64,000 nucleotides of DNA from an uncultured bacterium (GCA_949293165.1 CASFCW010000003.1:21580-85579); one strand, 5' to 3'; positions 53,023-63,286 are shown, counted from the first letter of the stretch. Notes: generated from the letters alone by a model not told the origin. Numbers and translations are program-made.

Positions 53023-54156
53023 TTACACAAAGTTACCGTACAGAGCCAGAAGCCCCATGGCCTGGTTCAGCGCCGCTTGGGCGGCGTCGCTCTCCGGATT
53101 CCAGGTGACGCTGCCGTCGCTGACGGCGGCAAGCTGCCGCTGGGAATCCCAGATGACCGGCCACCCCAGCACTTCGGTGAAGAACTGGGCGGGAGCCATG
53201 CTGCGTTCACCGGAAATCACAGCGGGTGCTTCCATGGGATGGGCAACCCCGTCGGTGGTGCAGCTGTCCGCTCCCACAGTCAGCCGGGTTGTCCTTCCAT
53301 CCTGCACAATCACCACGGTACCGGTGTCCCCTTCCCAGCTCACCTGGGCGCCAAGCCGCTGGGCCACGAAGGCGACGGGTAAGTAGATCGTCCCATCCCG
53401 GAGGAAGGGAACCACCTCCCGCTCCCCGGAGTAGATGGCGGTAATCCAGTTCTTCGCCAAAGCCACATGGCTGCCTGTTCTGAGAATCAGGGAGTGATCC
53501 AGCAGCCGCTCCGCCGTCACCGGCGGCTCCGTCTCAGGCTCCTCTACCTCTGTCTCCCCGGCAGCGCCCATCCCCTGTGGGTAAGCAAATACCAGCGTCA
53601 GAGGAATACTCTCCCCGGCGTTGACCACCGCTCCCCCCTGGGGAAGGTAGCTGCGGAAGGGGTGCCCGCTGTCCTGCGCGGCCAAAGCCAGCACCACCGG
53701 CTCCTCCCCAACCTGCTTGAACCGGAAGGTAAACAGCGTCAGGCCGCTCTCTCCCACCGATGCAATCCCGTCCTCCTCCGGTGCGTCCACCGCCACGCCC
53801 TCTCCCGGAGTGATATAGCCGGTGAAGTCAATCAGGCACTCCCCGGTGTCAATTCCGGTCCCAATCACGGACATCCATCCGTCGTCCATGGGCTGGGCAA
53901 AGGCGGAGAAATCCTCCGTCTCCTCCCCGGAGCTATCCACAGGAACCACGGTGTCGCTGTCGTACCAGAGCACGAACTGAAACGCGTTGAATTTGGCGTT
54001 ATAAATCCGCATCTCCATGGTAAAGCAGCCTTCATCGTCGGTCGCCCCGGCCTCCAGCACCACCCGGCCGCCGGTTTCGGCGGCCAGGGTGCCCGGAATC
54101 ATCAGCCCCATCAGAACGCATACGGCGGAGAACAGGGATACGACCCTTTTTCCCAT
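53023..54156 (-). CDS. Cohesin-like protein with copper-amine-oxidase-like C-terminal domain
   Basis: 377 residues with a signal peptide (MGKRVVSLFSAVCVLMGLMIPGTLA). Residues about 30-195 resemble a cohesin fold: FTMEMRIYNAKFNAFQFVLWYDSDTVVPVD, SGLTLFTFRFKQVGEEP. After an acidic hinge (ETEVEEPETEPP), residues 240-350 match the Cu_amine_oxidN1 domain (GTIYLPVAFVAQRLGAQVSW; RSMAPAQFFTEVLGWPVIWD), a wall/peptidoglycan-associated domain common in Firmicutes surface proteins. This would let the protein hold a dockerin partner at the wall. The cohesin call is by pattern and needs structural confirmation. Confidence 0.72.
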   Translation of the reverse strand: MGKRVVSLFSAVCVLMGLMIPGTLAAETGGRVVLEAGATDDEGCFTMEMRIYNAKFNAFQFVLWYDSDTVVPVDSSGEETEDFSAFAQPMDDGWMSVIGTGIDTGECLIDFTGYITPGEGVAVDAPEEDGIASVGESGLTLFTFRFKQVGEEPVVLALAAQDSGHPFRSYLPQGGAVVNAGESIPLTLVFAYPQGMGAAGETEVEEPETEPPVTAERLLDHSLILRTGSHVALAKNWITAIYSGEREVVPFLRDGTIYLPVAFVAQRLGAQVSWEGDTGTVVIVQDGRTTRLTVGADSCTTDGVAHPMEAPAVISGERSMAPAQFFTEVLGWPVIWDSQRQLAAVSDGSVTWNPESDAAQAALNQAMGLLALYGNFV

Positions 54157-54202
54157 TCAATCACTCCCCTCGTATCTCATACTCTTTTATTTACATCCTG
54201 TT

Positions 54203-57200
54203 TCACTTGACGGTCAGGTTCTCCATCATCGGGACGCCCCATCTGTTGACAAGAAATGCCTTCACAGTCGCGGCCTGCCCGTATTTTTCCGCGAAATTCA
54301 GGGTGACCGCACAACTGCCGTCGGAAAGGTCGACAGGCACCGCAATAAAGTCCAGCATGACGCCTCTGGCATCGTAAATCGCAGCCAGAATACCCACGGT
54401 ATCATACTCCATCTCGCCCACCAGGCTGAGCCGAACCGGCTCGCCCTGGCGCACATCGGACAGGATGCTCTGGCTGTCACTGCCCGAAGCGGTGTAGGCT
54501 GCAGCCACACCGGGCTGGTCGCTCGTTACGCCGTATGCCGTCACCTGCTCCACCGCAAAGCCGTAATAGGAATTGAGCGTCTCGGGGAAGGCTTCCAGCT
54601 CCACCTTGAGGGTGTCTCCCTCTACTGTAATGGTCTGCCCTGCCAGATCATATGGATTGTAGGTTTTTCCGTTCACCTTGACCTCAATATCCGTGCGATT
54701 GGAGAAGGTGACATCCATGGATGCGGCGCCGGGATAGGTGTAGGTGTACACAGCCCCTTGAGCCAGCCCCGTGAAGCCGTGATCGCTTTGCAGCAGGTAA
54801 TCCTCCGCACCGTCATCCCACAGCGCGGGGGTGAAGTCCACCCGGTTGGTGCCGGAGTAGGGGACATAGTAGGTCTCCGCCTCCTCCATGGAGGACACGA
54901 CCGTACCGTCGGAATTGACGTAATGCCAGCCGGTATCCACCACATCATTGACGTCGTTGGAGTAATACTGCAGCTTGTATGCGCTGCCCGAACTCAGGCT
55001 GATATTTCCCAGCGTGTAGGTAGAGTACCACCGTCCAAGCTCATCCTGCTGTCCCACGCCGGGGCCGATAATGATTTCCTGCACCGAATCGGTCACATCA
55101 AAGGTGGAGATGCCGCTGGCAGACACCGTATCTACCATCAGGATCATGGACGTGGTCAGTTCCTCCGGACAGTAGATCCGACCGGTGGCAATGGGCAGGA
55201 TAGTCAGAGGAGTAAAGCTGTGGACAGAAGGCTCCGCCACGGAGAAGAACCCCCTCTGAGAAAACTCATTGACGAAAGAGCCGTCCTGCATCATATAGAA
55301 GGTGCCGGATGCCAGTCCGTTGCTGTAGGTGTTATAGGAGAAGGTATAGTTCTCAGATGCGTCCGATTCAGGGATGATCACCGTAAACGGGGCGCTGTTC
55401 TGGTTATAGCTGATGTAAACGCTGGCATAGTAGCGTCCGTAGCTTTCCACGGTATCCACGTAAATGGTCACACTGATAGACTGATCGCTGGAAATCTCAT
55501 CCGGACGATACACCACGCCGGTGATAACACTTCTGCCCTTCTCCAGGGTAAAGTCCAGTCCGCTCACGTCGCCGGACACCTCAACGCCGGGAATCTCCTG
55601 ATCCCCGTCCAGATAGACATTGGTCTCCAGGCCGGAGGGGAAGGAGCTTATTCCCCGCAGTTCGATGGTATAGGTTCCGCTCTCCTTAGGCACCGTAATG
55701 GAGTAGCTGCCGCCGGATTCACCCACGGTTCCTTGTCCGTAATAGGATGTGCTTTCGCCCCGAGCCCAAACGGTCATGGACACCTCACCGCCGGTAACGA
55801 AGCCCCCCGCAGGCAGCTTGATCTGTCCCGACAGTCTCCAGCCGGTCTCCACATACAGCTTCACTCCGGTACAATCCCCCGCCCCGATGGTGAGGAAATC
55901 CGCTTCACTCTCCGTGGTGGCCACGCCGGACTGTGCGTAATAGTAATTCCGGCTGCCGATGATATTGGTGTCATAATTGGAACCGATATAGACGTACATT
56001 TTAAACTGACCGGCCAGATCCGGGCTGACTGTCATGGACCAGTTCCCCTCAGCATCCACAGTAATAGGGGAACTCTCCGACTGACCGTCCTCCGATCTCA
56101 GATACATCCAAAGGGTATCATCCGAATTCCAGGTCACCGCTCCGCCGGCCGCATCCACCAGGCTGCCGCTGATCACCTTGCCCTTGGGAATGGCAAGATC
56201 AATTTGGGCTCCTTCCTCCCCGATGGTAATGGGCGTGGCCTTCGACTTATCGCTGGTCATGCCGTTGACGGAGTAGTAGCTTTCCTGGTAGGGAATAACG
56301 CCCTGTCCTTCATAGGGATAGACCAAAAGATAATATGCCTTTCCCACTGCATTCTGGGACAGGGAAATCTTGTAGTCATAGGAGGTGCCGTTCAACTCAT
56401 AATACTCAGAGTAAATCTGTCCGTCAGCCACCGGCTCCAGACGGATCGTACCGGTGTATTCCCCGGCCTGAAGTCCCTCCTCAAGGGACAGCGTACCGGA
56501 CACAAACACCCCCCTGGGAACCGGGATATCCAGCTTCATATCCTGGTCAAGGGTAATATTCAAGTTGGTATAGGTGCTTGCAAAACTGGCCAGGTCCGGC
56601 TGGAGATACAGGGTCTTGGTATCCAGCGCATTCTGAGTATCTGCCGACACGCGAACGCTCAGGTAAGAAATCTGCATATCCGACGGCAGCTTCAAAATGT
56701 AAGGCACACTGACCGCCCCCTTGGGCACGGCCACATTATAGCTGACATACTGGCTGGCAGTTCCCTGGCCCATGTTGGCACTGACCTGAATCACCGCCAC
56801 ACCATCCCGGCAGCTGTCCGGTACGGTGACATTGCCCGATACCGCAACGGCTTGGGGGAAGGCCAGATCCGCCTGATCCAGCTGGCCCTGACTGTAGGTT
56901 TCCAGAACCTCGCCGTATACGCCGTCTACCGCCGCGACCAGTCTCGCCCAGGCCATAATATCGCCCGACGTAGGCACGGACAGCGCATACTGGGTGCTGC
57001 TCCGCCCGGCAGGGATATAATAGGTGGCGTACTGCTGCTGGTTATACTCCTCACGCACGCCCACTTCCACCACCAGACCGCCCTCCGGGGCGACGGCGCC
57101 CTGAGGAAGGGAGATGGTACCGTACAGATTGGGCGTTCTCTCCGGCAGCGTCAGATTCTTCTCCACATTCCCGCTGAGTGTGTAGCGGCTGCCCTCGGTC

Positions 57201-58693
57201 TCCCCCTCATCGTCCATCTGATTTCCCATGCCGCCCTTGGCCGGGGCAGCAGTGAGGGTAAAGGATTTGCCCGCCTGGCTCTGGGGAATGTATATGGTGT
57301 ATGCCGCCTGGCTCTCCCCGGAGTGGAACACCGCCCGGCCCGCGTAGGTCTCCCCGTCGTCAAAACGGGCCAGGACATAGGCCGCCTGCTGCGCGATGGT
57401 CCCGCCGCTCCGGCTCATCGTACCGGTCACCGTGTAGCAGGCCGGTTCGGTAATGGTAATCTGGGTGTCCGTCCCGCCGGTGAACAGCTTGGCCTTATCC
57501 ACCTGGGTGGTAATTCCGTTTTCCGCGGCATACCTGGCTCCCGTCACAGGGGTAAAGTACGTGGTATATTCCGTCACATCGCTGTATCCCACAAGGAACG
57601 GTTCCCCCGTCTGATAACTCAAATCCACGGCGAAGGAGCTCTCGCCTGCATCCACAGATATATTGGAGGACATTCTGAAATTGCCGTCCTCGTCAGCAAA
57701 AAGCACCTCCATTTCCCGTCTCTCCGTCAGGGGCTTAGGCAGCTCCACGGTCACTTCCACCCGGGCGTTGCCTTCCCCCTGGCTCATAATCAGGTTGGTG
57801 GCGTTGATTTCCAGCCCGGTGATCGGGCCATCCAGGGTAGAGTAAACCATCCGGTCAGAATAATCGTTGCTCACGGTACCGTAGACATCGCTGTAGGCAT
57901 AGTCCCAGTTCACCATCTCGGACAACTGCAGGGGGTAGGACCCCCGGCCCACACCAACGGAGAATTCCGCCTGGGTCTGCCCCTTCTTGATGGTAGTCGT
58001 GCCGGTATAGTTGAAATTCGCACTGTCGTCGTAACAGTTGAACCGGATGCCTGTATCCGCCGCCACAGGGCTGTCCACCGTCACAGTACCGCTGATCCAG
58101 GTGTCCGCCAGGGGGAGGGTCAGATCTACCCTGCTGCTGGAGGACACGGTCACCGGCTCCGCTGCGTACACATTCGTCACATAAGAGCCGTCCCCATTGA
58201 AGAACAGCTCCCCGCCCAGCACACGATCCCCGGCTACATAGGAATAGACGCGAAGCACATAGTCCCCCGGGGCAAGACCGGTAAGGGTATAGGAGCCGGA
58301 GCTCTGCCCCTCAGCAAAATCCACCCGGGTGCCTTTCAACGTGTTGGCCTCCACCAGTACCTTGCCATCCTCGTCCAGCACGGGAGGGACGCATGCATAG
58401 ACGAAAAGATAGCCGTCCGCCAGCATGGAAACGCCCTCCGGCAGGGACACTGTACCGCTGATCTGAGCCGTACCGGCCAACGTGTCAGCCCCGGCGTCAA
58501 ATCGCTCCGGTTCCACCCAGACTTCCATGGGCGGTTCCATCTCCTGGGAAACTGGTTCCTCTTCCGAGGGCTGCTGAAGCTGAACCTGCTGCCCCTCCTC
58601 CTGGGTTTGGAGCTCCGCACCCAGGGCAACGCCCGGCAGCATGGTCAGCACCAGGCACAATGCCACAAACAGACTGAACCATCGTTTCATCAT
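54203..58693 (-). CDS. Giant exported repetitive beta-domain protein
   Basis: 1496 residues with signal peptide (MMKRWFSLFVALCLVLTMLPGVALG). The rest is built from many repeats of about 85-100 residues starting with patterns such as ISGTVSLPEGV, ISGTVTVDSPVA, VTGTMSRSGGT, LYGTISLPQGAV, VSGNVTVPDSC, VSGTLSLEEGL, LSGQIKLPAGG and ITGVVYRPDEI, like carboxypeptidase-regulatory/CNA-B-type beta sandwiches (prealbumin-like). No SLH, LPxTG or dockerin is visible, so how it stays at the surface is unclear. It is the first gene of the five-gene surface operon, behind the promoter at 58782..58810. Confidence 0.85.
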   Translation of the reverse strand: MMKRWFSLFVALCLVLTMLPGVALGAELQTQEEGQQVQLQQPSEEEPVSQEMEPPMEVWVEPERFDAGADTLAGTAQISGTVSLPEGVSMLADGYLFVYACVPPVLDEDGKVLVEANTLKGTRVDFAEGQSSGSYTLTGLAPGDYVLRVYSYVAGDRVLGGELFFNGDGSYVTNVYAAEPVTVSSSSRVDLTLPLADTWISGTVTVDSPVAADTGIRFNCYDDSANFNYTGTTTIKKGQTQAEFSVGVGRGSYPLQLSEMVNWDYAYSDVYGTVSNDYSDRMVYSTLDGPITGLEINATNLIMSQGEGNARVEVTVELPKPLTERREMEVLFADEDGNFRMSSNISVDAGESSFAVDLSYQTGEPFLVGYSDVTEYTTYFTPVTGARYAAENGITTQVDKAKLFTGGTDTQITITEPACYTVTGTMSRSGGTIAQQAAYVLARFDDGETYAGRAVFHSGESQAAYTIYIPQSQAGKSFTLTAAPAKGGMGNQMDDEGETEGSRYTLSGNVEKNLTLPERTPNLYGTISLPQGAVAPEGGLVVEVGVREEYNQQQYATYYIPAGRSSTQYALSVPTSGDIMAWARLVAAVDGVYGEVLETYSQGQLDQADLAFPQAVAVSGNVTVPDSCRDGVAVIQVSANMGQGTASQYVSYNVAVPKGAVSVPYILKLPSDMQISYLSVRVSADTQNALDTKTLYLQPDLASFASTYTNLNITLDQDMKLDIPVPRGVFVSGTLSLEEGLQAGEYTGTIRLEPVADGQIYSEYYELNGTSYDYKISLSQNAVGKAYYLLVYPYEGQGVIPYQESYYSVNGMTSDKSKATPITIGEEGAQIDLAIPKGKVISGSLVDAAGGAVTWNSDDTLWMYLRSEDGQSESSPITVDAEGNWSMTVSPDLAGQFKMYVYIGSNYDTNIIGSRNYYYAQSGVATTESEADFLTIGAGDCTGVKLYVETGWRLSGQIKLPAGGFVTGGEVSMTVWARGESTSYYGQGTVGESGGSYSITVPKESGTYTIELRGISSFPSGLETNVYLDGDQEIPGVEVSGDVSGLDFTLEKGRSVITGVVYRPDEISSDQSISVTIYVDTVESYGRYYASVYISYNQNSAPFTVIIPESDASENYTFSYNTYSNGLASGTFYMMQDGSFVNEFSQRGFFSVAEPSVHSFTPLTILPIATGRIYCPEELTTSMILMVDTVSASGISTFDVTDSVQEIIIGPGVGQQDELGRWYSTYTLGNISLSSGSAYKLQYYSNDVNDVVDTGWHYVNSDGTVVSSMEEAETYYVPYSGTNRVDFTPALWDDGAEDYLLQSDHGFTGLAQGAVYTYTYPGAASMDVTFSNRTDIEVKVNGKTYNPYDLAGQTITVEGDTLKVELEAFPETLNSYYGFAVEQVTAYGVTSDQPGVAAAYTASGSDSQSILSDVRQGEPVRLSLVGEMEYDTVGILAAIYDARGVMLDFIAVPVDLSDGSCAVTLNFAEKYGQAATVKAFLVNRWGVPMMENLTVK

Positions 58694-58781
58694 CGTATTC
58701 CTCCCATCTCATCGTAGTCCTGAATCGTCCCAGGGCAGTTGCCGCTTTTCTGTCATTTCTGCCATGCCCTTCTATTTTCCA

Positions 58782-58810
58782 AATATATCATGTATACAAG
58801 TCGGCTGCAA
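58782..58810 (-). promoter_or_regulatory. Promoter of the surface-protein operon
   Basis: On the minus strand TTGCAG (58810-58805) and TATATT (58787-58782) are 17 bases apart. The predicted leader is about 80 bases. Confidence 0.65.
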
Positions 58811-59112
58811 CAGAATTTGGTAAATTGTCACGAAAAGGTTTCGACTCATTTGTAAATTCATGTGTCTAAATGCCTACCTGCTCCGGCGGCGCCGCTGATT
58901 ATGAAACTGAACCGCAGCCCCATTTCAATGGCATCCGCGCAGATTGATTGTGGAATCAAATGTACTGAATACGCCGGAAAGCCCGTCAGATTAGACACAT
59001 CCCCCGCCTGTTGCGGCCATACCCTGGAGGGGAGCTCCTGAGAGAAAACGCGGGGTCCTTGGGGCGCCAGGCTGCGATGGAGCCTGGGAAAAGCGAATAT
59101 AAAAAGAATAAA

Positions 59113-59141
59113 TTTACAAGTTCCCCTGTGTGTGTTACTCT
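59113..59141 (+). promoter_or_regulatory. Possible promoter of the GH5-like lipoprotein gene
   Basis: TTTACA (59113-59118) and TACTCT (59136-59141) with a 17-base spacer; the -10 is weak. Confidence 0.45.
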
Positions 59142-59174
59142 TAGGGCAGTAAAGCATAAAGGGGGGATTGCCAC

Positions 59175-62075
59175 ATGCGATTGCGAGGTATGATACCGCT
59201 GCTGATCCTGACGCTCCTGGGCGGGTGCCTGCAGCCCGCGGCTCAGGCTGTTTCCGTGGAAACGCCGCTCCATGCAGTCCGTGTAGTGGTGGATGGGGAT
59301 GTCAACTGGGCTGCAGCCCAGTTGAAAGACGGCGACTGGTATATCCGCCCAGATGATTTACCAGACGTTTTGTCCTCTGCCGCTCACGGCGAGGACTGGA
59401 TCAGTCTGCGGAGTGCGGCCCAACGCCTGGACATCGCCTATGATTTTGACGGTGATCTGCAGGCCGCCTATCTTTGGACTGCCGAGCCCTATGGCCGTGC
59501 CTCCACCCCGGCAGATTACCGCCGGGCCTTCGATTTGGGTCTGGTACCGGACGAGATAATGGGCCTGGACCCCGATGCTGCAGCCACCTCCGGACAGCTC
59601 CGGACGCTGCTGCTGGGTCTGGTGGAGCGCTGCGCTCCAGACCAGGCGTCCTACTTCACCCAAAAGGTCTCCACCTATGAGATGCCGCTGCTTCGCTTCC
59701 AGGCCTATCCCATGGTTTTTTACGCCGCCATGGCCCTGGGCCTGAGCCTGGACAACCAGGGTTCCCCGTATTCCTATGGCAACGACTGGCCCACCCTGTT
59801 CCCCGATATCTTCGGTGGGGACTACTGGGACGGGGACCGGCAGAGCCTGGTCCCCTTGTACCCGGATGCCCTGAAGGAAGAGGAATCCATCTGGGTAAAC
59901 GGCCTGGAATGTCCCAGCGAAGAAAACGCGGCCATGATGTGGATGACCGGATACAAGTCCACCTTCTCAGACCGGCAGATCATCGCCTACGACTTCTTTG
60001 CCGAGAGTATGCGCAACCAGGACCCCTTCACGGTGGAGGACGCACTCTGTGCCGTGGCCCGGCTGTACGACTGCATTCCTGGGGATTTTGAGGTGGAGCC
60101 GGACGATTCCCTGGCCACCCATGCAGACCCCAGCATCCTCTATCCGGAACTGCTGGCGCAGGCGGCGAAGACGTCAATCACCGACATCTCCCAGCTGCCT
60201 CAGCTCAAGGGCTTCGTGCTCCCCATTACGGAGGATGAATTCGCCTCCGGCGGCGTGCTGAAAACGGAAGGCCTGATCCGGGACAGCGCCAACTGGGGCT
60301 ACAACTGTGTGCGGCTCAACCTGCGCTATGAGAGCTTCTTCACTGACGAGACGGACAAGCCGGGGCTCACCGTCAATTACCGGATGCTTCAGCGGCTGGA
60401 CCGGCTTGTGGCCGCCGCCCTCCGCAGCAATATCCATCTGAATATCTGTCTGGAATCCCTGCCCGGCCGCTGGTATGTGTTTGACTATGACGACCGCACC
60501 TCCGACACCTCCCTGGACCTGTTCATTGATCCGGTGGAACAGGAGAAGGTGCTGGCCATCTGGAACCTGCTGACCCAGCGATATCAGGAGGTGCCCGGCG
60601 CCCACCTGTCCTTTACCCCCTTCTGGGAGGCAGACAACACGAGCCTGAGCACCGGCCTGGAGCCGCCGGACTATGGTATGGAGGACATCGTTTCCCTGCT
60701 GGAGCGCATTGTCCAAACCGTCCTGGAACAGGATGGAGACCGGTTCCTTTTTGCTGAGGTGGGCGTCCAGCCCGACAAGGAAGAAGCCATGGCGACAATC
60801 CATGCCATTTTTGATCCTGCCATGGAGGAATATACTTCCAGGGTGAAGATTTCCCACAACTGGGCCCAGGGCCCCTTTATCTACGCCAATATCTGCACCG
60901 TCACGCCGGGGATGCACATCGACATGAATAACCACGGCATGTTCCGCCCGGAATACCCCACGGATATATACGGCATCGGGGTCTATTTTGACAGCCACCA
61001 GCCCTTTGTGATGAAGGGCGGCATCCCCGCCGGCACCCAGTTTGACCTCTACCTGGCGGATTCCGACGCCTGTACTCTGACCATTTCCTCCGATACTTAG
61101 ACCCTTTACACGGAAGATCTTTCAGACCGGGCCTATGAGACCAGCAACAAGTTTTCGGAATACTACCCCTACGCCACCAGTGAGAAGAAAATCTCCGTTA
61201 CATTGGAGGAGTACACGGAAACCCTGAGCATCACAGTGACCAGTTCTACGGGGGACACCTGCTTTGTGCACTGGGCGGGCATGGACCTGCTGCTGCCGGA
61301 ATCCTACGCGGTGGAGCGGTGGTATTTCCCCACGGAATACGATGCCCATCTGGCGGGCACGGAGAAGGAAACCGTCAGTCTCAAAAAGACCAGCCGGATT
61401 ATGCTCTGCCCCAACTGCTATGAGCAGGTCTATGAGATCCGGATTGACGCGGAAAACGTGGCCTACGAGTCCGATGTTGTGGCCTACCAGGCCAACGCCC
61501 AGATTGTGGAGGATTACGCCGCGCTGATTGAAAAGTACGCCCCTGCCGGGGCGCTGGTTCGCTTTGAGCAGGCCACGGGCACGCGGGAGTCCGTATATCG
61601 TTACTACGACGACACCATCCGCAGCCTGGACGCCCACGGCCTGAGCTGGCTGGACAACGACTTCTTCCTGGCCATATCCCTATACGACGAGAGCTTCAAC
61701 GTGGTGGGCGGCGCGGAACTGGTGCAGTACCGCCGCCACAGCTGCTTTAATCTGGAACTGTTCCAGTTCCTCCAATCCCGCCAGGGACATCTGCCCACCC
61801 TGTCTGCCAGTCTGCGCCGAGGGGCGGGGCAGGCCACAGTAACGGTCCTGGTACTGGACCCGGGTTTTGAAGACACCACCGGCTACATAGCCGCCGCTGC
61901 TTACCGTGCCGATGGCAGGATGGTGGACGCCGCCCTGTCCCCGGTGTCCCTGGAGGCTTTTGTCCCCGGCGCAGTCGAATTGCAGCTGGACACGGAAGCC
62001 GCTTCCACCGTCAAGGTTTTCTACCTGGATCAAAACTACGTGCCGGTGACCCAGGCGCAGAGCCTGGATGTGTAG
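59175..62075 (+). pseudogene. GH5-like cellulase-fold lipoprotein interrupted by in-frame TAG
   Basis: The frame opened at ATG 59175 stops at TAG 61098-61100 (codon 642) and continues without a shift to 62075, 967 codons in all including the final stop. A lipobox signal (IPLLILTLLGGC) starts it. Residues about 30-330 include two segments like copper-amine-oxidase/SLH-type domains, and 340-600 resemble a GH5 TIM barrel: RDSANWGYNCVRLNLRYESFF, LVAAALRSNIHLNICLES, FTPFWEADN and FLFAEVGVQP, the last two holding candidate catalytic glutamates. The part after TAG is beta-rich. A single CAG-to-TAG change explains the stop. The truncated 641-residue form would still contain the whole barrel, so it may be functional. 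Confidence 0.75.
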
Positions 62076-62593
62076 CCAGCCGCCTGGATATGACGGCATC
62101 TGCCGGCTTCCATGTCTTTTCAAATGCCTTGTCCGTGCCAACGGTATGCTCTTTACTGTTAGAGCGGACACTCCAGCACCCACGGCCATAACCTGGTCGC
62201 TGATGTCACCCGATACAGAACCTGTCTTGCGCGATTTTGTCCAGGGCCACAAGAAGACGGCGCAATGGTTTGGGGCGGGCGTCGTGCGCATTACGGATCA
62301 AGAAGCGCAGTGAGGCGAAGGACTGAGTCCTTCGCCTCGTTTGCGTCATGGTTCAAACGGCTCATCTTCAACTGACGGGATCGCATTTTGCTTGGCTCCG
62401 GCTCCAGCCGCAGTATTCCTCCATCCGCCGGATCAACTGCCGCCCCGTGAGCAGCCCGTCCCCCATAGGCGCTCCCCCGGCGCGCACCAGGTTTAATCCA
62501 GGGCTGGTGCCATCCTGGGCCCCACACGATGCCCCTGGTATGTCTCATCGGAGCACTTTTTCAAAATGTCCTTGCGTTTCAGATATCGTTGGC
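62076..62593. other. Region with gene remnants
   Basis: About 520 bases without an intact gene. A hairpin at 62312-62338 ends the upstream unit. On the minus strand, 62374-62545 encodes an uninterrupted tail (LLTGRQLIRRMEEYCGWSRS...) that ends in TGA but has no start, as if it were the end of a lost gene. I do not recognise it. Confidence 0.4.
62312..62338 (+). terminator. Hairpin after the GH5-like gene
   Basis: GAGGCGAAGGACT (62312-62324) and AGTCCTTCGCCTC (62326-62338) are exact complements around a single G, so the real loop is a few bases larger. It is followed by GTTTG. Confidence 0.6.
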
Positions 62594-62599
62594 TATAAT
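62572..62599 (+). promoter_or_regulatory. Promoter of the TetR gene
   Basis: TTGCGT (62572-62577) and TATAAT (62594-62599) with a 16-base spacer, in a strikingly AT-rich stretch. Confidence 0.7.
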
Positions 62600-62650
62600 A
62601 TAAATAAATACTACTTTTATATTTTGTTCTTTATATGGCGGTGACGGCTA

Positions 62651-63286
62651 ATGGCGCGAAAGGCGTATTCCAATCAGGAGAAAGAACAGGTAAGGGAGGC
62701 ACTGATGGCCACCGTGATCCAGTGCATTGCGGACCGGGGGCTGATCCACAGCAGCATCGAGACCCTGTGCGGAAAAGTGGGCATCTCCAAGACCTTCTTT
62801 TACAGCCTTTTCTCCTCTAAGGAGGAGCTGGTATTCCATGCCCTGCTGTACCAGCAGCCCAGGCTGCTGGACTGCGCCCGCCAGCTGATGGAGGACCCGG
62901 AGCTCAGTTGGCGGGCGGGGGTGGAGACCTTCTTGAAAAATTGTTGCTACGGGGCCAAAAGCAGGGTCGCTGTTTTGTCCATTGAGGAGGAACAGCAGGT
63001 GCGCCGCTGCCTTTCTGAGGAAAGTTTCCAGGCCTTCCGGCAGTACCAGATCCGCTTTTACGGGAAGCTGCTGTCCATCTTCGGCCTTCCAAGGGAGGGC
63101 ATTGATCCCAGGCTGTTCGGCAATTTGGCCCTGGCTATGATGATGGTGCACAAGGCGATTCCCGACGCCATGCCGTTTCTGTTTCCAGAGGTGGCGGAGG
63201 ATATGGTGGACTTCCAGGTCCGGGCTCTGGTGGACGAGATGGAGCGGATAAGAGCGAGTGTACAGCAGGTGAACGCAGATGGATAA
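62651..63286 (+). CDS. TetR/AcrR-family transcriptional regulator
   Basis: 211 residues. The N-terminal helix-turn-helix is typical of TetR: EALMATVIQCIADRGLIHSSIETLCGKVGISKTFFYSLFSSKEELVFHAL. The C-terminal ligand-binding domain is helical and not assigned. The ribosome site is weak (GCGGTGACGG). The TetR gene is transcribed from an AT-rich promoter and overlaps a doubtful small frame at its end. Its targets may lie beyond the right edge. Confidence 0.9.
   Translation: MARKAYSNQEKEQVREALMATVIQCIADRGLIHSSIETLCGKVGISKTFFYSLFSSKEELVFHALLYQQPRLLDCARQLMEDPELSWRAGVETFLKNCCYGAKSRVAVLSIEEEQQVRRCLSEESFQAFRQYQIRFYGKLLSIFGLPREGIDPRLFGNLALAMMMVHKAIPDAMPFLFPEVAEDMVDFQVRALVDEMERIRASVQQVNADG

Larger units (their letters stand above)
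58694..59174. other. AT-richer intergenic region between divergent surface genes
   Basis: 481 bases containing the minus-strand promoter above, a possible plus-strand promoter at 59113-59141, and an inverted repeat CCAGGCT/AGCCTGG at 59067-59087. The middle 250 bases hold only fragmentary reading frames and no RNA class I recognise. Confidence 0.5.

Noticed and set aside
54017-58717. Open plus-strand frame of about 1566 codons opposite the repetitive protein
   Set aside because: Same reason: low stop frequency in a GC-rich antisense frame, no start signal and no family features.
61098-61100. Pyrrolysine or programmed readthrough at the TAG
   Set aside because: The gene is not a methylamine methyltransferase and no downstream recoding element is visible; a nonsense change is simpler.
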